A stretch of DNA of 33,985 nt, taken from Burkholderiales bacterium UBA2459 (GTDB lineage: Bacteria; Pseudomonadota; Gammaproteobacteria; Burkholderiales; Burkholderiaceae_E). Below, piece after piece: positions 16,350 to 24,332 of this stretch (the first letter of the stretch is position 1; every line of letters begins with the position of its first letter). The notes below the pieces were generated by a model that was not told the DNA's origin, ran no database searches, and saw only the letters and a program-made list of their open reading frames with translations. The stretch is taken from the NCBI GenBank assembly GCA_002342365.1, contig DDPV01000043.1:36700-70684 (forward strand), in the 5' to 3' direction. A program made the position numbers and the translations under genes.

Positions 16350-17650
16350 CAGTGCTCGACCCCGTAGCCTTTTTCAAGAATATGCTTTGCGACTTCGGCG
16401 ATCGCCACCCGCGCCTGCGTTTGCTCGGGATCGCGCAAAGCCTTGATGCTCGCCTGGCCCTGATTGATTTCCTCATCGCCGAGTACTACGGCATAGGACG
16501 CACCCGAGGCATCAGCCCGTCTGAATTGCGCTTTGAAACTGCCACCGCCGCAATGCAAAATCACATCAAGGCCATGATCGCGTAACTGCTCGGCTAAATC
16601 CATCGCGACAAGCTCTGAGCCATGCGCCTGGTGAACCAGATAAACATCGCATATCGAAGGCTGTGCCGGCAGGTGCGCTTCAAGCAAATCAAGAACCCGC
16701 TCCACCCCAATGGCAAAACCGCAGCCCGGCGCAGGCTTACCACCAAGCGTTTCGATCAAACCGTCGTAGCGACCGCCGCCGCAAATGGTGAGCGCAGCTT
16801 TGTCCTCGTGGGAGGCGATCCACTCAAAGACCGTGAGGTTGTAGTAGTCAAGCCCGCGTACCAGCCTCGGGTTGATCCGAAAAGCCTGTCCGCGACGGCG
16901 TAAATGTGTTTGCAATCCCTCAAAGTGCCTGCTCGAGGTCTCGCCAAGGAAAGCATCAAGACGCGGTGCAGCCTCAATCAACGCCTGCATCGCCGGATTC
17001 TTGCTGTCCAGAATTCGCAGGGGATTCGTGTGCAACCGGCGTTGCGCGTCATCATCGAGCTGTGCGGCGTGCGATTCGAAGTAGGCAATCAAGGCCTGCC
17101 GGTGCAAGCGACGCTCTTCAGGCTGTCCGAGCGAATTGATCTCCAGCTGGATGTTTTGTAGTCCCAGCTCGTCCCAGAGCCGGCCACAAAGCAAGATCAG
17201 CTCGGCGTCAATATCCGGACCCTCAAGGCCAAGCGCTTCAAGACCCACCTGGTGAAATTGCCGATAACGCCCGCGCTGGGGACGTTCGTGCCGAAACATC
17301 GGCCCTTGATACCAAAGCCTTTGCGGCCCCTCGCGAAGCAAATGATGCTCGATGACGGCACGAACCACACCGGCAGTCGACTCGGGTCGCAGGCTTAGTT
17401 GCTCACCGTTTAGCGCATCGGTGAAGGAATACATTTCCTTTTCAACAATGTCGGTGACCTCGCCGATACCGCGCAAAAAAAGACCTGTTTGTTCAAGGAC
17501 CGGCGTGCGAATCTGTCGGTATCCATAACTGCTCACCACGGCGGCGACGGTTTCTTCAAAATAGCGCCACAGCGCTTGTTGCGCGGGCAACACATCATTC
17601 ATCCCACGCAGGCCTTGAAGCGGCGAGACTTTAGCCTTTTCCTGACTCAC
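16349..17650 (-). CDS. hisS: Histidyl-tRNA synthetase
   Basis: A class IIa synthetase that charges tRNA-His. It has 433 residues, against 424 in E. coli. Motif 1 region follows LQGLRGMNDVLP. Motif 2 is at 117-140 (GPMFRHERPQRGRYRQFHQ), and the histidine-specific motif LVRGLDYY is present with its catalytic Arg. Motif 3 is GCGFAIGVERVLDLLEAH. The C-terminal anticodon domain (about 335-430) separates it from the HisZ paralogue. The start is GTG at 17648-17650; the conserved LQGLRGMNDVLP must be included and no earlier ATG is available. The 95-nt gap to ispG holds an imperfect GGGGCC/GGGCCC stem but no T-run. Confidence 0.97.
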   Translation of the reverse strand: MSQEKAKVSPLQGLRGMNDVLPAQQALWRYFEETVAAVVSSYGYRQIRTPVLEQTGLFLRGIGEVTDIVEKEMYSFTDALNGEQLSLRPESTAGVVRAVIEHHLLREGPQRLWYQGPMFRHERPQRGRYRQFHQVGLEALGLEGPDIDAELILLCGRLWDELGLQNIQLEINSLGQPEERRLHRQALIAYFESHAAQLDDDAQRRLHTNPLRILDSKNPAMQALIEAAPRLDAFLGETSSRHFEGLQTHLRRRGQAFRINPRLVRGLDYYNLTVFEWIASHEDKAALTICGGGRYDGLIETLGGKPAPGCGFAIGVERVLDLLEAHLPAQPSICDVYLVHQAHGSELVAMDLAEQLRDHGLDVILHCGGGSFKAQFRRADASGASYAVVLGDEEINQGQASIKALRDPEQTQARVAIAEVAKHILEKGYGVEH

Positions 17651-17745
17651 GGTTTTAACTTTATTGGGCTCGGGGCCATTCGATTGGGCCCATCTGCAAG
17701 CACATCGCAGCGCGATGCCACAGTTGGATCAGCTGGATGTAATGC

Positions 17746-19074
17746 TTAGTCCGCCTGGGGTTCATGAACTTTTCCGAAACGTTTTTTGACATAGTCTTCA
17801 ACGATTTGCTGAAACTCTCTGGCGATATGCTCGCCTTTCAAGGTGAGTCGACGCTCGCCGTCGACAAAAACCGGAGCGACTGGTGCCTCGCCCGAACCCG
17901 GCAATGATATGCCAACATCGGCATGCCGACTTTCTCCCGGACCATTGACCACACAGCCCATGACCGCGACCTGCAAGCATTCGACGCCAGGATAGTGAGC
18001 GCGCCACTGCGGCATTTGCTCACGTAGCCAGCGCTGTATATCGTCTGCAAGCTCCTGAAAAAAAGTGCTGGTCGTTCGACCACAGCCAGGACAGGCAACC
18101 ACCAGCGGCGTGAAGGCGCGCAATCCCATTGTCTGAAGCAACTCCTGGGCAACGATCACCTCCTTGCGCCGATCACCGCCTGGCTCCGGGGTTAGCGATA
18201 CACGGATCGTGTCACCGATACCCTCTTGCAAAAGTACTGCCATTGCAGCGCTTGAGGCCACAATACCCTTGCTGCCCATTCCCGCTTCGGTCAAACCCAA
18301 ATGGAGTGACTGCTTGCAACGTGAAGCCAGCGATCGATAGACTGCGATCAAATCTTGCACGCTCGACACTTTGGCCGAAAGACATATCTGAGCCGGGTCC
18401 ATCCCTAAGCGGATCGCAGCTTGGGTACTTTCAAGCGCCGAAGTCACCAAGGCCTCTCGCATGACCGCAGCCGCAGTCCATGGATGGCTTCGATTGGCAT
18501 TGTCATCCATCAGACGCGCAAGTACCGATTGATCGAGACTGCCCCAGTTAACGCCGATCCGGACGGGTCGCTCCCAGCGCATCGCCGATTCAATCAGAGC
18601 GGCAAAATGGTCATCCCGCTTCGAACCAAGGCCGACGTTGCCCGGATTGATACGGTATTTGGAAAGCGCCTGCGCGCAGGCTGGCACTTCTTGCAAGAGC
18701 TTATGTCCGTTGTAGTGAAAATCGCCCACTAAGGGCACATCGACTCCCATCCGGTCGAGCTGCTCGCGGATATCAGCAACCGCTTTGGCCGCTTGGATTG
18801 AATTGACCGTGATGCGCACCACTTCCGAGCCGGCAGCTGCCAGCTCCTTGACCTGAATCGCAGTCGCAATGACGTCCGCGGTGTCGGTATTGGTCATCGA
18901 CTGCACCACAATTGGCGCATCACCGCCCATGCGTACTTCTCGCGAACCCCAACGAATCTGGCATTGCAAGGATTCACGACGTGGCATGCTCTGGGCAACT
19001 GTCGCCTGAAGGGCTGCGTCGTCTCGCCTGCCGGTCACTGCCTGCGTCTGGGCTGGGATTGCGTGGAGATCCAT
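17746..19074 (-). CDS. ispG: 4-hydroxy-3-methylbut-2-enyl-diphosphate synthase IspG (GcpE)
   Basis: Reduces methylerythritol cyclodiphosphate to HMBPP in the non-mevalonate isoprenoid pathway, using a [4Fe-4S] cluster. It has 442 residues. The TIM-barrel domain starts around VRMGGDAPIVVQSMTNTDT. The cluster domain has CPGCG (C328, C331), C374 in VMGCVVNGPGE and the cluster-ligating Glu 381. The ~30 residues between this domain and the ATG (19072-19074) are poorly conserved, so a later start is possible. However, AGAGG sits 12 nt before this ATG. It is 20 nt downstream of the rodZ-like gene and upstream of hisS. Length exceeds the E. coli enzyme (372) through a longer central loop region (about 185-215), a pattern seen in many betaproteobacterial IspG proteins. 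Confidence 0.96.
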   Translation of the reverse strand: MDLHAIPAQTQAVTGRRDDAALQATVAQSMPRRESLQCQIRWGSREVRMGGDAPIVVQSMTNTDTADVIATAIQVKELAAAGSEVVRITVNSIQAAKAVADIREQLDRMGVDVPLVGDFHYNGHKLLQEVPACAQALSKYRINPGNVGLGSKRDDHFAALIESAMRWERPVRIGVNWGSLDQSVLARLMDDNANRSHPWTAAAVMREALVTSALESTQAAIRLGMDPAQICLSAKVSSVQDLIAVYRSLASRCKQSLHLGLTEAGMGSKGIVASSAAMAVLLQEGIGDTIRVSLTPEPGGDRRKEVIVAQELLQTMGLRAFTPLVVACPGCGRTTSTFFQELADDIQRWLREQMPQWRAHYPGVECLQVAVMGCVVNGPGESRHADVGISLPGSGEAPVAPVFVDGERRLTLKGEHIAREFQQIVEDYVKKRFGKVHEPQAD

Positions 19075-19094
19075 ATGAGAAAAACCTCTGAGGG

Positions 19095-19523
19095 CTAGGG
19101 CCTTCCGAAATAGTGAACGAGCACCGAAAGACTTGCAAGAACCAAACAGATCCAGGCAAGAACACTGCCGGAGCCGCCATGGGCAAAACCCATCAGTCCC
19201 TTGGGCCTGATGCGCCGATCGTCTGCCTCCGAGTGCAAATCAAGCACACGCTGCCTCAGATCATCAGGCAGCAGGGGCTCAAGCAAATCGCGCCGATCGA
19301 GTCCGAGCCTGCGCCCGTAGGCAAATAAGACGGAGCGCGAAAAGGCTGCACCGGGCAAGGCCTGCCAGTCGCCGGCCTCAAGGCTTTCGAATTGTTTCTG
19401 GTTGATACCAAGCGCCTGGGCCATTTCTTGAGCGCTGATCCCGAGCCGTTGGCGTCGATAGCGTAGATCCAGCATCGACAAGGGCGTGTCATCGTCGCGA
19501 AGTGGCTGCGCCTCAAAACTCAT
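19095..19523 (-). CDS. Short RodZ-like protein: HTH_25 domain plus one membrane segment
   Basis: 142 residues. The N-terminal helix-turn-helix (about 15-85) has the RodZ/HTH_25 pattern: LRYRRQRLGISAQEMAQALG, then FESLEAGDWQALPG and FSRSVLFAYGRRLGLD. A basic juxtamembrane stretch (RRIRPKG) leads to one membrane segment (about 118-138), and the protein stops three residues later. Typical RodZ (about 300 or more residues) has a disordered linker and a periplasmic beta domain after the membrane helix; both are missing. Only 20 nt separate its stop from ispG, so no lost fragment remains downstream. The rlmN-rodZ-ispG-hisS order is the standard one, which supports orthology. RodZ links MreB filaments to the membrane for rod shape; the MreB-binding HTH is kept here. 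Confidence 0.82.
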   Translation of the reverse strand: MSFEAQPLRDDDTPLSMLDLRYRRQRLGISAQEMAQALGINQKQFESLEAGDWQALPGAAFSRSVLFAYGRRLGLDRRDLLEPLLPDDLRQRVLDLHSEADDRRIRPKGLMGFAHGGSGSVLAWICLVLASLSVLVHYFGRP

Positions 19524-19542
19524 GATCTGCCAGCAGACCCAC

Positions 19543-20706
19543 TCAGGCCGCTGAGCCTTGCGCGGCGTTTGAGCGTCGCCGGGTCAGGTTAATCACTTCA
19601 CCGGCAAGCTGCCCGCAGGCCGCATCAATGTCTTCGCCTCGGGTTTTGCGAATTGTTGCGGTGATTCCTGCTTGCAAAAGCACCTCGGCAAAGCTGCGGA
19701 TTTGTTGCGCGCTGCTGCGTTGCAGCGAAGAACCAGGAAAGGGATTAAAGGGAATTAAATTGACTTTTGAAGGCACTGTCGACAGCAAAGCGGCGAGCGC
19801 TTGCGCCTGCTCAACACTGTCATTGACTCCCTTCATCATGGTGTATTCAAAGGTAATGAATTCGCGGGGTGCGCGCTGCAAATAGGCGCGACAGGCGCGA
19901 AGCAAATCCGCAAGAGGATACTTGCGATTCAAGGGAACGAGGCGATCTCGCAGCGCATCGTCGGGTGCGTGCAAAGACACCGCAAGTGCCACTGGACAGT
20001 CCTGCGCCAGGCGATCCATCATTGGTACCACGCCCGAAGTGCTCACGGTCACGCGACGCCGAGACAGCCCATAAGCAAGGTCGGAGAGCAGGATATGCAG
20101 CGCTTCCAGAGTCGCATCGTAGTTTTGCAAGGGCTCGCCCATGCCCATAAAGACGACGTTAGAGATCGGTCTGCTTGCAGCTGTATCTGCGGCATCCGAA
20201 TCGTCGTCTTCGATTTTTTCCGCCTCGGCCAAGCGAGTCGGCGATGCGCTGATTGGATCCAGAAGCAAAGAACGTGCAAGCCAATACTGGGCGATGATTT
20301 CGCCTGCAGTCAGATTGCGGTTAAAACCTTGTGCGCCTGTGGAACAAAAGCTGCAGGCCAGCGCGCAGCCGACTTGGGTCGAGAGGCAAAGTGTGCCGCG
20401 TTGACGCTCAGGAATAAAAACGGTCTCAATTCCGTTACCCGAACCCACATCAAAAAGCCACTTTCGGGTCGCATCGGCAGCCAGATGATCACTGAGAATC
20501 CCCGGCTCGGTCAGCTCAAAGCGTGTGCTAAGCCATTCCCTCAAGCGCTTTGCAATGTCGGTCATTGCTCCGAAATCACTGCACCCGCGCTGATGCACCC
20601 ACTGCATGACTTGCCGTGCGCGAAAAGCTTTCTCGCCTTCCGACTCCAACAAGGCCTTAAGTTTGGGCTCTGAGCATCCGAGCAAGAAGGTGAAGTCGCC
20701 CAGCAT
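19543..20706 (-). CDS. rlmN: RlmN, dual-specificity rRNA/tRNA adenine-C2 methyltransferase (radical SAM)
   Basis: Methylates C2 of A2503 in 23S rRNA and A37 of several tRNAs. I use the ATG at 20704-20706 (MLGDFTFLLG), giving 387 residues. GGAGG lies 16 nt upstream, which is rather far. A TTG at 20731-20733 with AAGG 5 nt before it is an alternative and would add 9 residues. The radical-SAM cysteines are C114, C118 and C121 (CALACSFC). The methyl-carrying C364 lies in DIDAACGQL, and GMGEPLQNYD is the SAM-binding GGE-like motif. An acidic insertion (EKIEDDDSDAADTAA, about 169-183) lies just before VVFMGMGEP. It is 56 nt downstream of ndk, as in most betaproteobacteria. Confidence 0.96.
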   Translation of the reverse strand: MLGDFTFLLGCSEPKLKALLESEGEKAFRARQVMQWVHQRGCSDFGAMTDIAKRLREWLSTRFELTEPGILSDHLAADATRKWLFDVGSGNGIETVFIPERQRGTLCLSTQVGCALACSFCSTGAQGFNRNLTAGEIIAQYWLARSLLLDPISASPTRLAEAEKIEDDDSDAADTAASRPISNVVFMGMGEPLQNYDATLEALHILLSDLAYGLSRRRVTVSTSGVVPMMDRLAQDCPVALAVSLHAPDDALRDRLVPLNRKYPLADLLRACRAYLQRAPREFITFEYTMMKGVNDSVEQAQALAALLSTVPSKVNLIPFNPFPGSSLQRSSAQQIRSFAEVLLQAGITATIRKTRGEDIDAACGQLAGEVINLTRRRSNAAQGSAA

Positions 20707-20762
20707 GGCCGATGTTGATGTGCCTCCAATCAAACAAGCCTTGGCGCAACACCTGCAAGACT

Positions 20763-21188
20763 TCAGCGATTGAACACCGCCATACCAGGGAAAAAGAATG
20801 CAATCTCGGTTGCGGCCGTGTCGGGCCCGTCAGATCCATGCACAGCGTTGGCATCGATGCTATCGGCAAAATCCGCGCGAATGGTTCCGGCGGCTGCTTT
20901 CTTTGGATCGGTCGCACCCATCAAATCGCGATGCTTAGAGATTGCAGACTCACCCTGCAAAACCTGGACCATCACCGGACCGGAAACCATGAATTCAACC
21001 AAATCGTTGAAAAAACCTCGCTCCCTATGCACACTATAAAAAGCTTCAGCCTGCGCTCGGGATAAATGCATCATTTGCGCTGCGGCGATTTGAAGCCCAG
21101 CGGCTTCAAAGCGCGCGTAAATCGCACCGATTGCGTTTTTGGCTACTGCGTCAGGCTTGATAATGGAAAGCGTTTTTTCAACGGCCAT
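20763..21188 (-). CDS. ndk: Nucleoside-diphosphate kinase
   Basis: Transfers the gamma-phosphate of ATP to nucleoside diphosphates through a phospho-histidine intermediate. The 141 residues equal the usual length. The start ATG at 21186-21188 (MAVEKTLSIIKPDAVAKN) was chosen over an in-frame upstream extension that has no family similarity. The active-site His 117 lies in NAVHGSDG. The nucleotide-binding K11 (IIKPDAV) and the RADFA segment near R104 are in place. It is the first gene of the long minus-strand run and is divergent from the Bax-inhibitor gene across 161 nt, where its promoter should lie. I found no strong -35/-10 pair for it by eye. Confidence 0.98.
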   Translation of the reverse strand: MAVEKTLSIIKPDAVAKNAIGAIYARFEAAGLQIAAAQMMHLSRAQAEAFYSVHRERGFFNDLVEFMVSGPVMVQVLQGESAISKHRDLMGATDPKKAAAGTIRADFADSIDANAVHGSDGPDTAATEIAFFFPGMAVFNR

Positions 21189-21275
21189 GGTCGTCACTCG
21201 TTGGTAATCAAAAATCGAACGCGAGTCTATCATCGATCACTGACGCGTCGACGAAACACCGCTTTATAGGGTCAA

Positions 21276-21304
21276 TTGAAATTGGTCAGCATTGACACTA
21301 CATT
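21276..21304 (+). promoter_or_regulatory. Candidate sigma-70 promoter of the Bax-inhibitor-1 gene
   Basis: TTGAAA (21276-21281) and TACATT (21299-21304) are separated by 17 nt. Transcription would begin about 21311, so the hairpin before the gene would lie at the extreme 5' end of the mRNA. Each hexamer matches consensus at four or five positions. This is a by-eye candidate only. Confidence 0.4.
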
Positions 21305-21306
21305 TA

Positions 21307-21336
21307 AGCCATCAGCCCACTTGGCTGGCTTTTTTT
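21307..21336 (+). promoter_or_regulatory. Hairpin plus U-run directly upstream of the Bax-inhibitor ribosome-binding site
   Basis: AGCC units at 21307-21310 and 21314-21317 can pair with the tandem GGCTGGCT at 21323-21330 around the loop CACTT. Seven Ts follow (21330-21336), then AGGAGG at 21337-21342. The shape is that of an intrinsic terminator, yet there is no plus-strand gene upstream for it to terminate. It could be an attenuator-like or RNA-stabilising leader element, or a chance arrangement. Confidence 0.45.
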
Positions 21337-21349
21337 AGGAGGTTTTGTC

Positions 21350-22129
21350 ATGAGCTTATTTCAGAACGATCAAGCCAATGCGAACAGCAACAAGTCAACG
21401 GGTTGGCAGTTATCGCAGACCGCGAATACTTCAGAAGGCTGGGGTTCAAACGCCTACGGGCAAGCGATGCTGCAGGATGGCTCGCGTCAACGCCAGGTGT
21501 TGCGCAATACCTTTGCGCTGCTCGCGCTGTCGATGATTCCAACGATTGCTGGCGCATGGATCGGCGTTCAGACAAAGTTTAGCAGCCTGTTCGCGGGTAG
21601 CCCGTTTATGGGGGCCATCGCCTTTCTCGCGATCGCCTTCGGTTTCTTTTTTCTCATCGAACGCAACAAGCACTCGGCTGCTGGCGTTGGCTTGCTCTTG
21701 CTCTTTACCGGGTTCATGGGATTGATGCTCTCTGGCTTGATCGGCAGCGTGCTCGGCTTGCGCAACGGTGCCAGCTTGATCATGATGGCCTTTGGCGGTA
21801 CCGCGAGCATTTTCGCGGTCATGGCCGGCATCGCGACGGTATCCAAGCGGGACTTTACCAAGCTTGGGAAGTTTCTCACCGTGGGTGTTGTGCTCTTGAT
21901 ACTGGCAAGTCTGGCGAATATCTTTTTCCAAATGCCAGCCTTGATGCTGACGATATCGGTGATCGCGATTGCTATTTTTTCAGCCTTCATCCTGGTCGAC
22001 GTCCAGCGCATCTTGCAAGGTGGCGAAGATAACTACATTACAGCCACGCTGAGTATTTATCTGAGCGTTTACAACGTCTTTAGCAATTTGCTTGCCATCC
22101 TCGGCATCGTGGGCGGCGATCGGGACTGA
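21350..22129 (+). CDS. Bax inhibitor-1 / YccA family integral membrane protein
   Basis: 259 residues. A soluble Asn/Ser/Gln-rich N-terminus (about 1-45) is followed by RQVLRNTFALLALSMIP, the typical entry to the BI-1 fold, and about seven hydrophobic segments to the C-terminus. The end has the family pattern of an acidic residue in FILVDVQRIL and then YITATLSIYLSVYNVFSNLL. Bacterial relatives include YccA, a substrate and modulator of FtsH, and YetJ, a pH-gated calcium-leak channel. A link to FtsH would fit with hflK/hflC in the same window, but that is inference. A very strong AGGAGG lies 7 nt before the ATG. It is a single-gene unit, divergent from ndk and convergent with rlmD. Confidence 0.92.
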   Translation: MSLFQNDQANANSNKSTGWQLSQTANTSEGWGSNAYGQAMLQDGSRQRQVLRNTFALLALSMIPTIAGAWIGVQTKFSSLFAGSPFMGAIAFLAIAFGFFFLIERNKHSAAGVGLLLLFTGFMGLMLSGLIGSVLGLRNGASLIMMAFGGTASIFAVMAGIATVSKRDFTKLGKFLTVGVVLLILASLANIFFQMPALMLTISVIAIAIFSAFILVDVQRILQGGEDNYITATLSIYLSVYNVFSNLLAILGIVGGDRD

Positions 22130-22146
22130 TAAGCGATCGGGTCCCG
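22121..22146. repeat. Short GC-rich inverted repeat between convergent genes
   Basis: CGGGAC (22121-22126) and GTCCCG (22141-22146) form a 6-bp stem with a 14-nt loop that contains the Bax-inhibitor stop codon. It fills most of the 18-nt gap before the rlmD stop. It could be a bidirectional terminator, but no T-run follows on either strand. Confidence 0.35.
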
Positions 22147-22147
22147 G

Positions 22148-23515
22148 CTAGGGCATCCAGGCGGTGCCAAGCCGGGCAAATACCGCCATCGACTCAACAT
22201 GCGATGTCTGCGGAAACATGTTGGCCACAGCGGCCGCCTCGAGCTGATAGCCAGCCTGGTGAACCAGGATGGCAGCATCGCGCGCTAATGTTGCCGGATT
22301 GCACGACACATACACGATCCGAGCGGGTTTGGCAGCTTGATCAGCAATCAATTCGCAGAGCTGCTGCGCGCCCTCGCGTGGCGGGTCCATGAGAAGTTTG
22401 TTGTGTTCACCCAGGGCCTTCCATTGCTGCTGGGTGATTGTGAAGAGATTGGCCGATAGAAATCGGGTTCGATCCGAAAGCCCCTGGCTTGCCGCGATCG
22501 CTTGGGCGCGGCTGACCAGTGACTCACTGCCCTCCACGCCAGTCACATAATGCGCGGTCCGGGCAAGCGCAAGACTGAAGTTTCCCAAGCCGCAAAACAA
22601 ATCAAGCACCCGATCTTCCTGGACCAAGCTCAGTAGCCTTATCGCCTTGCGCACGAGCACTTCATTGACCCCATGATTGACTTGCGTGAAGTCCGTGGGC
22701 AAAAAAGGATAGGTCAGGTTGAAATCGCTAAGCTGGTAGGCGAGCACTGATCGCTCCGGATAGATCAAGCTGATCGATTCGGGACCCTTCGTTTGTAGCC
22801 AGATTTCCAATGAGTGAAGCCTGCCAAAGGCGATCAAGGCTTCGCAGTCCTCGTTACTGGGTGGCTCCAGAATCCGAAACACCAAAGCCAGAACCTCGCC
22901 GCCCTCGGCAATCTCAATTTGCGGGACCCGCTGCCGGATGCTTAGCGACTCGATAAGACGTTTGAGTGCGGGGATAAGTTGGGAGGCCTTGTGACCCAGG
23001 ACTTCACAGGCATCCATTTGCGCCACGTAGCTTGATGCACGCTCGTGAAAGCCGACCAAAACCTCGCCCTTTTTCTGCACATCGCGCACACTCAGACGCG
23101 CTCGCCGCCGATACGACCATGCAGGCCCTGCAATCGGCGCGAGCATGGTCTGCGGTCGCAACCTTGCTAAATGCCAGAGCTGGTCCTCAAGAACCCTCTG
23201 CTTGATGGCAAGCTGCGTGTCCGCATCGATGTGCTGCATGCTGCATCCGCCACAAACCCCAAAGTAGCGGCAACGCGGCTCGACACGCCCGCTTGAGGCT
23301 CGAATGACCCGAATCGCATGCGCTCGATCAAAGCGGGCGCCTTGCTTGACGATGCGCGCAAGCACCCGCTCTCCAGGCAACCCGTTATCGACAAAAACGA
23401 CCTTGCCATCAGCACGGGATACGCCCCGACCCTCGAGATCGACCGATTCGATTTCTAGTGTCAGCAATGGAGCTGAATCGAGATCAGTGCTTTTTCTGCG
23501 GCGGATGCCTGTCAT
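22148..23515 (-). CDS. rlmD: 23S rRNA (uracil-1939-C5)-methyltransferase RlmD
   Basis: A SAM-dependent m5U methyltransferase with a 4Fe-4S cluster. I use the ATG at 23513-23515 (MTGIRRRKST), 455 residues, because it overlaps the upstream exonuclease stop as ATGA; an earlier TTG at 23533 is less likely. The N-terminal TRAM domain has LTLEIESVDLEGRGVSR. Cluster cysteines are C82, C88, C91 (CRYFGVCGGC) and C170. The SAM motif is DLFCGLGNFSL (305-315). Catalytic Cys 405 lies in VYVSCNPATLARD, and the QVNHGVNEVLV stretch is the usual Q-x-N substrate motif. The length is close to E. coli RlmD (433). It ends the minus-strand surE block. Confidence 0.95.
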   Translation of the reverse strand: MTGIRRRKSTDLDSAPLLTLEIESVDLEGRGVSRADGKVVFVDNGLPGERVLARIVKQGARFDRAHAIRVIRASSGRVEPRCRYFGVCGGCSMQHIDADTQLAIKQRVLEDQLWHLARLRPQTMLAPIAGPAWSYRRRARLSVRDVQKKGEVLVGFHERASSYVAQMDACEVLGHKASQLIPALKRLIESLSIRQRVPQIEIAEGGEVLALVFRILEPPSNEDCEALIAFGRLHSLEIWLQTKGPESISLIYPERSVLAYQLSDFNLTYPFLPTDFTQVNHGVNEVLVRKAIRLLSLVQEDRVLDLFCGLGNFSLALARTAHYVTGVEGSESLVSRAQAIAASQGLSDRTRFLSANLFTITQQQWKALGEHNKLLMDPPREGAQQLCELIADQAAKPARIVYVSCNPATLARDAAILVHQAGYQLEAAAVANMFPQTSHVESMAVFARLGTAWMP

Positions 23516-24324
23516 CTTGCAGTCTGCGTCCAAGCCTGTCGAAAGGGCGTCCAGCGCTCATCTTCTTGTGCATCCACGAGAGTTCTTGCTAGAGCAATCT
23601 CGTCTTGGTATTGCGTGGCGGTAAAAAAACCTCGCATGCGTTGAAAGCGGCACCACACAAGCCAGGTATTCAAGACATCCGTTAAACAATAATGTCGGAT
23701 GTCATCCATTCGCCCTTCGCAATAAGCTGGCCAGACTTGCGCACCGCTCATCCCTTGCTTGCCGGGAAAGCCACAAAGGCTTGCGACTTGATCGAGGGGC
23801 GCTACCGCTCGGCCGTTATAAAGACTCATCAGATCCATAAGGTCGATGTGCCGCTGGTGGTAGCGACTTATGTAGTTATTATATTTAAAATCACGATCCT
23901 CATCGCCGAGGTCCCAGTAACGGGCTGCTGTCACACCATGTATCAGCGCGCGGTAATGAAGCACCGGCAAATCAAAGCCAGAACCGTTCCAACTCACCAG
24001 TTGCGGAGCATACTTTTCGATGATGCGGTAAAAATCGCGGATCAGGCGTGATTCATCGTCTGCCGCCGTTCCAAGACAGCGAAGGCGCAAGGCTTCTGTG
24101 GCATCCGCTTCCTGCCGAAACAAGCAACCGATTGCAACAATTCTTTGAAACTGCAGCGGTAAAAAAGCCTTACCTGTAACCGCTTCGCGTTGCTCAAGTA
24201 CATGCTCAACAAGCATCCGGTCATCCAAGGACTGAGCCTCGGCGGTGAGATCAGGCCAAGCCCTGCGAAGACCATCGGCATCGGGTATGGTTTCGAGGTC
24301 GAAAACGAGAACCGATGACGCCAA
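23512..24324 (-). CDS. PolB-like 3'-5' exonuclease (DEDDy, DnaQ-like fold)
   Basis: A stand-alone exonuclease domain of 270 residues. The four catalytic carboxylates are visible: D9 and E11 in VFDLETIPD, D118 in SWNGSGFDLP and D216 in HYCLTDVLNT. Tyr 212 makes it a DEDDy enzyme. The family (PF10108 type) resembles the proofreading domain of family-B polymerases, but no polymerase domain follows. Substrate and pathway are unknown; it may act in DNA repair or RNA trimming. The start is TTG at 24322-24324, since no ATG precedes VLVFDLETIP. It begins 8 nt after nlpD and overlaps rlmD by 4 nt, so all three are probably one transcript. Confidence 0.88.
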   Translation of the reverse strand: MASSVLVFDLETIPDADGLRRAWPDLTAEAQSLDDRMLVEHVLEQREAVTGKAFLPLQFQRIVAIGCLFRQEADATEALRLRCLGTAADDESRLIRDFYRIIEKYAPQLVSWNGSGFDLPVLHYRALIHGVTAARYWDLGDEDRDFKYNNYISRYHQRHIDLMDLMSLYNGRAVAPLDQVASLCGFPGKQGMSGAQVWPAYCEGRMDDIRHYCLTDVLNTWLVWCRFQRMRGFFTATQYQDEIALARTLVDAQEDERWTPFRQAWTQTAR

Positions 24325-24332
24325 AACCGTGC

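Noticed and set aside
17675..17700. GGGGCC/GGGCCC stem in the ispG-hisS gap as a terminator
   Set aside because: The stem has a central mismatch and no T-run in the direction of transcription.
19801..20673. 290-codon plus-strand open frame
   Set aside because: It is antisense to rlmN, Cys/Arg/His-rich in a non-domain-like way, and a by-product of rlmN codon use.
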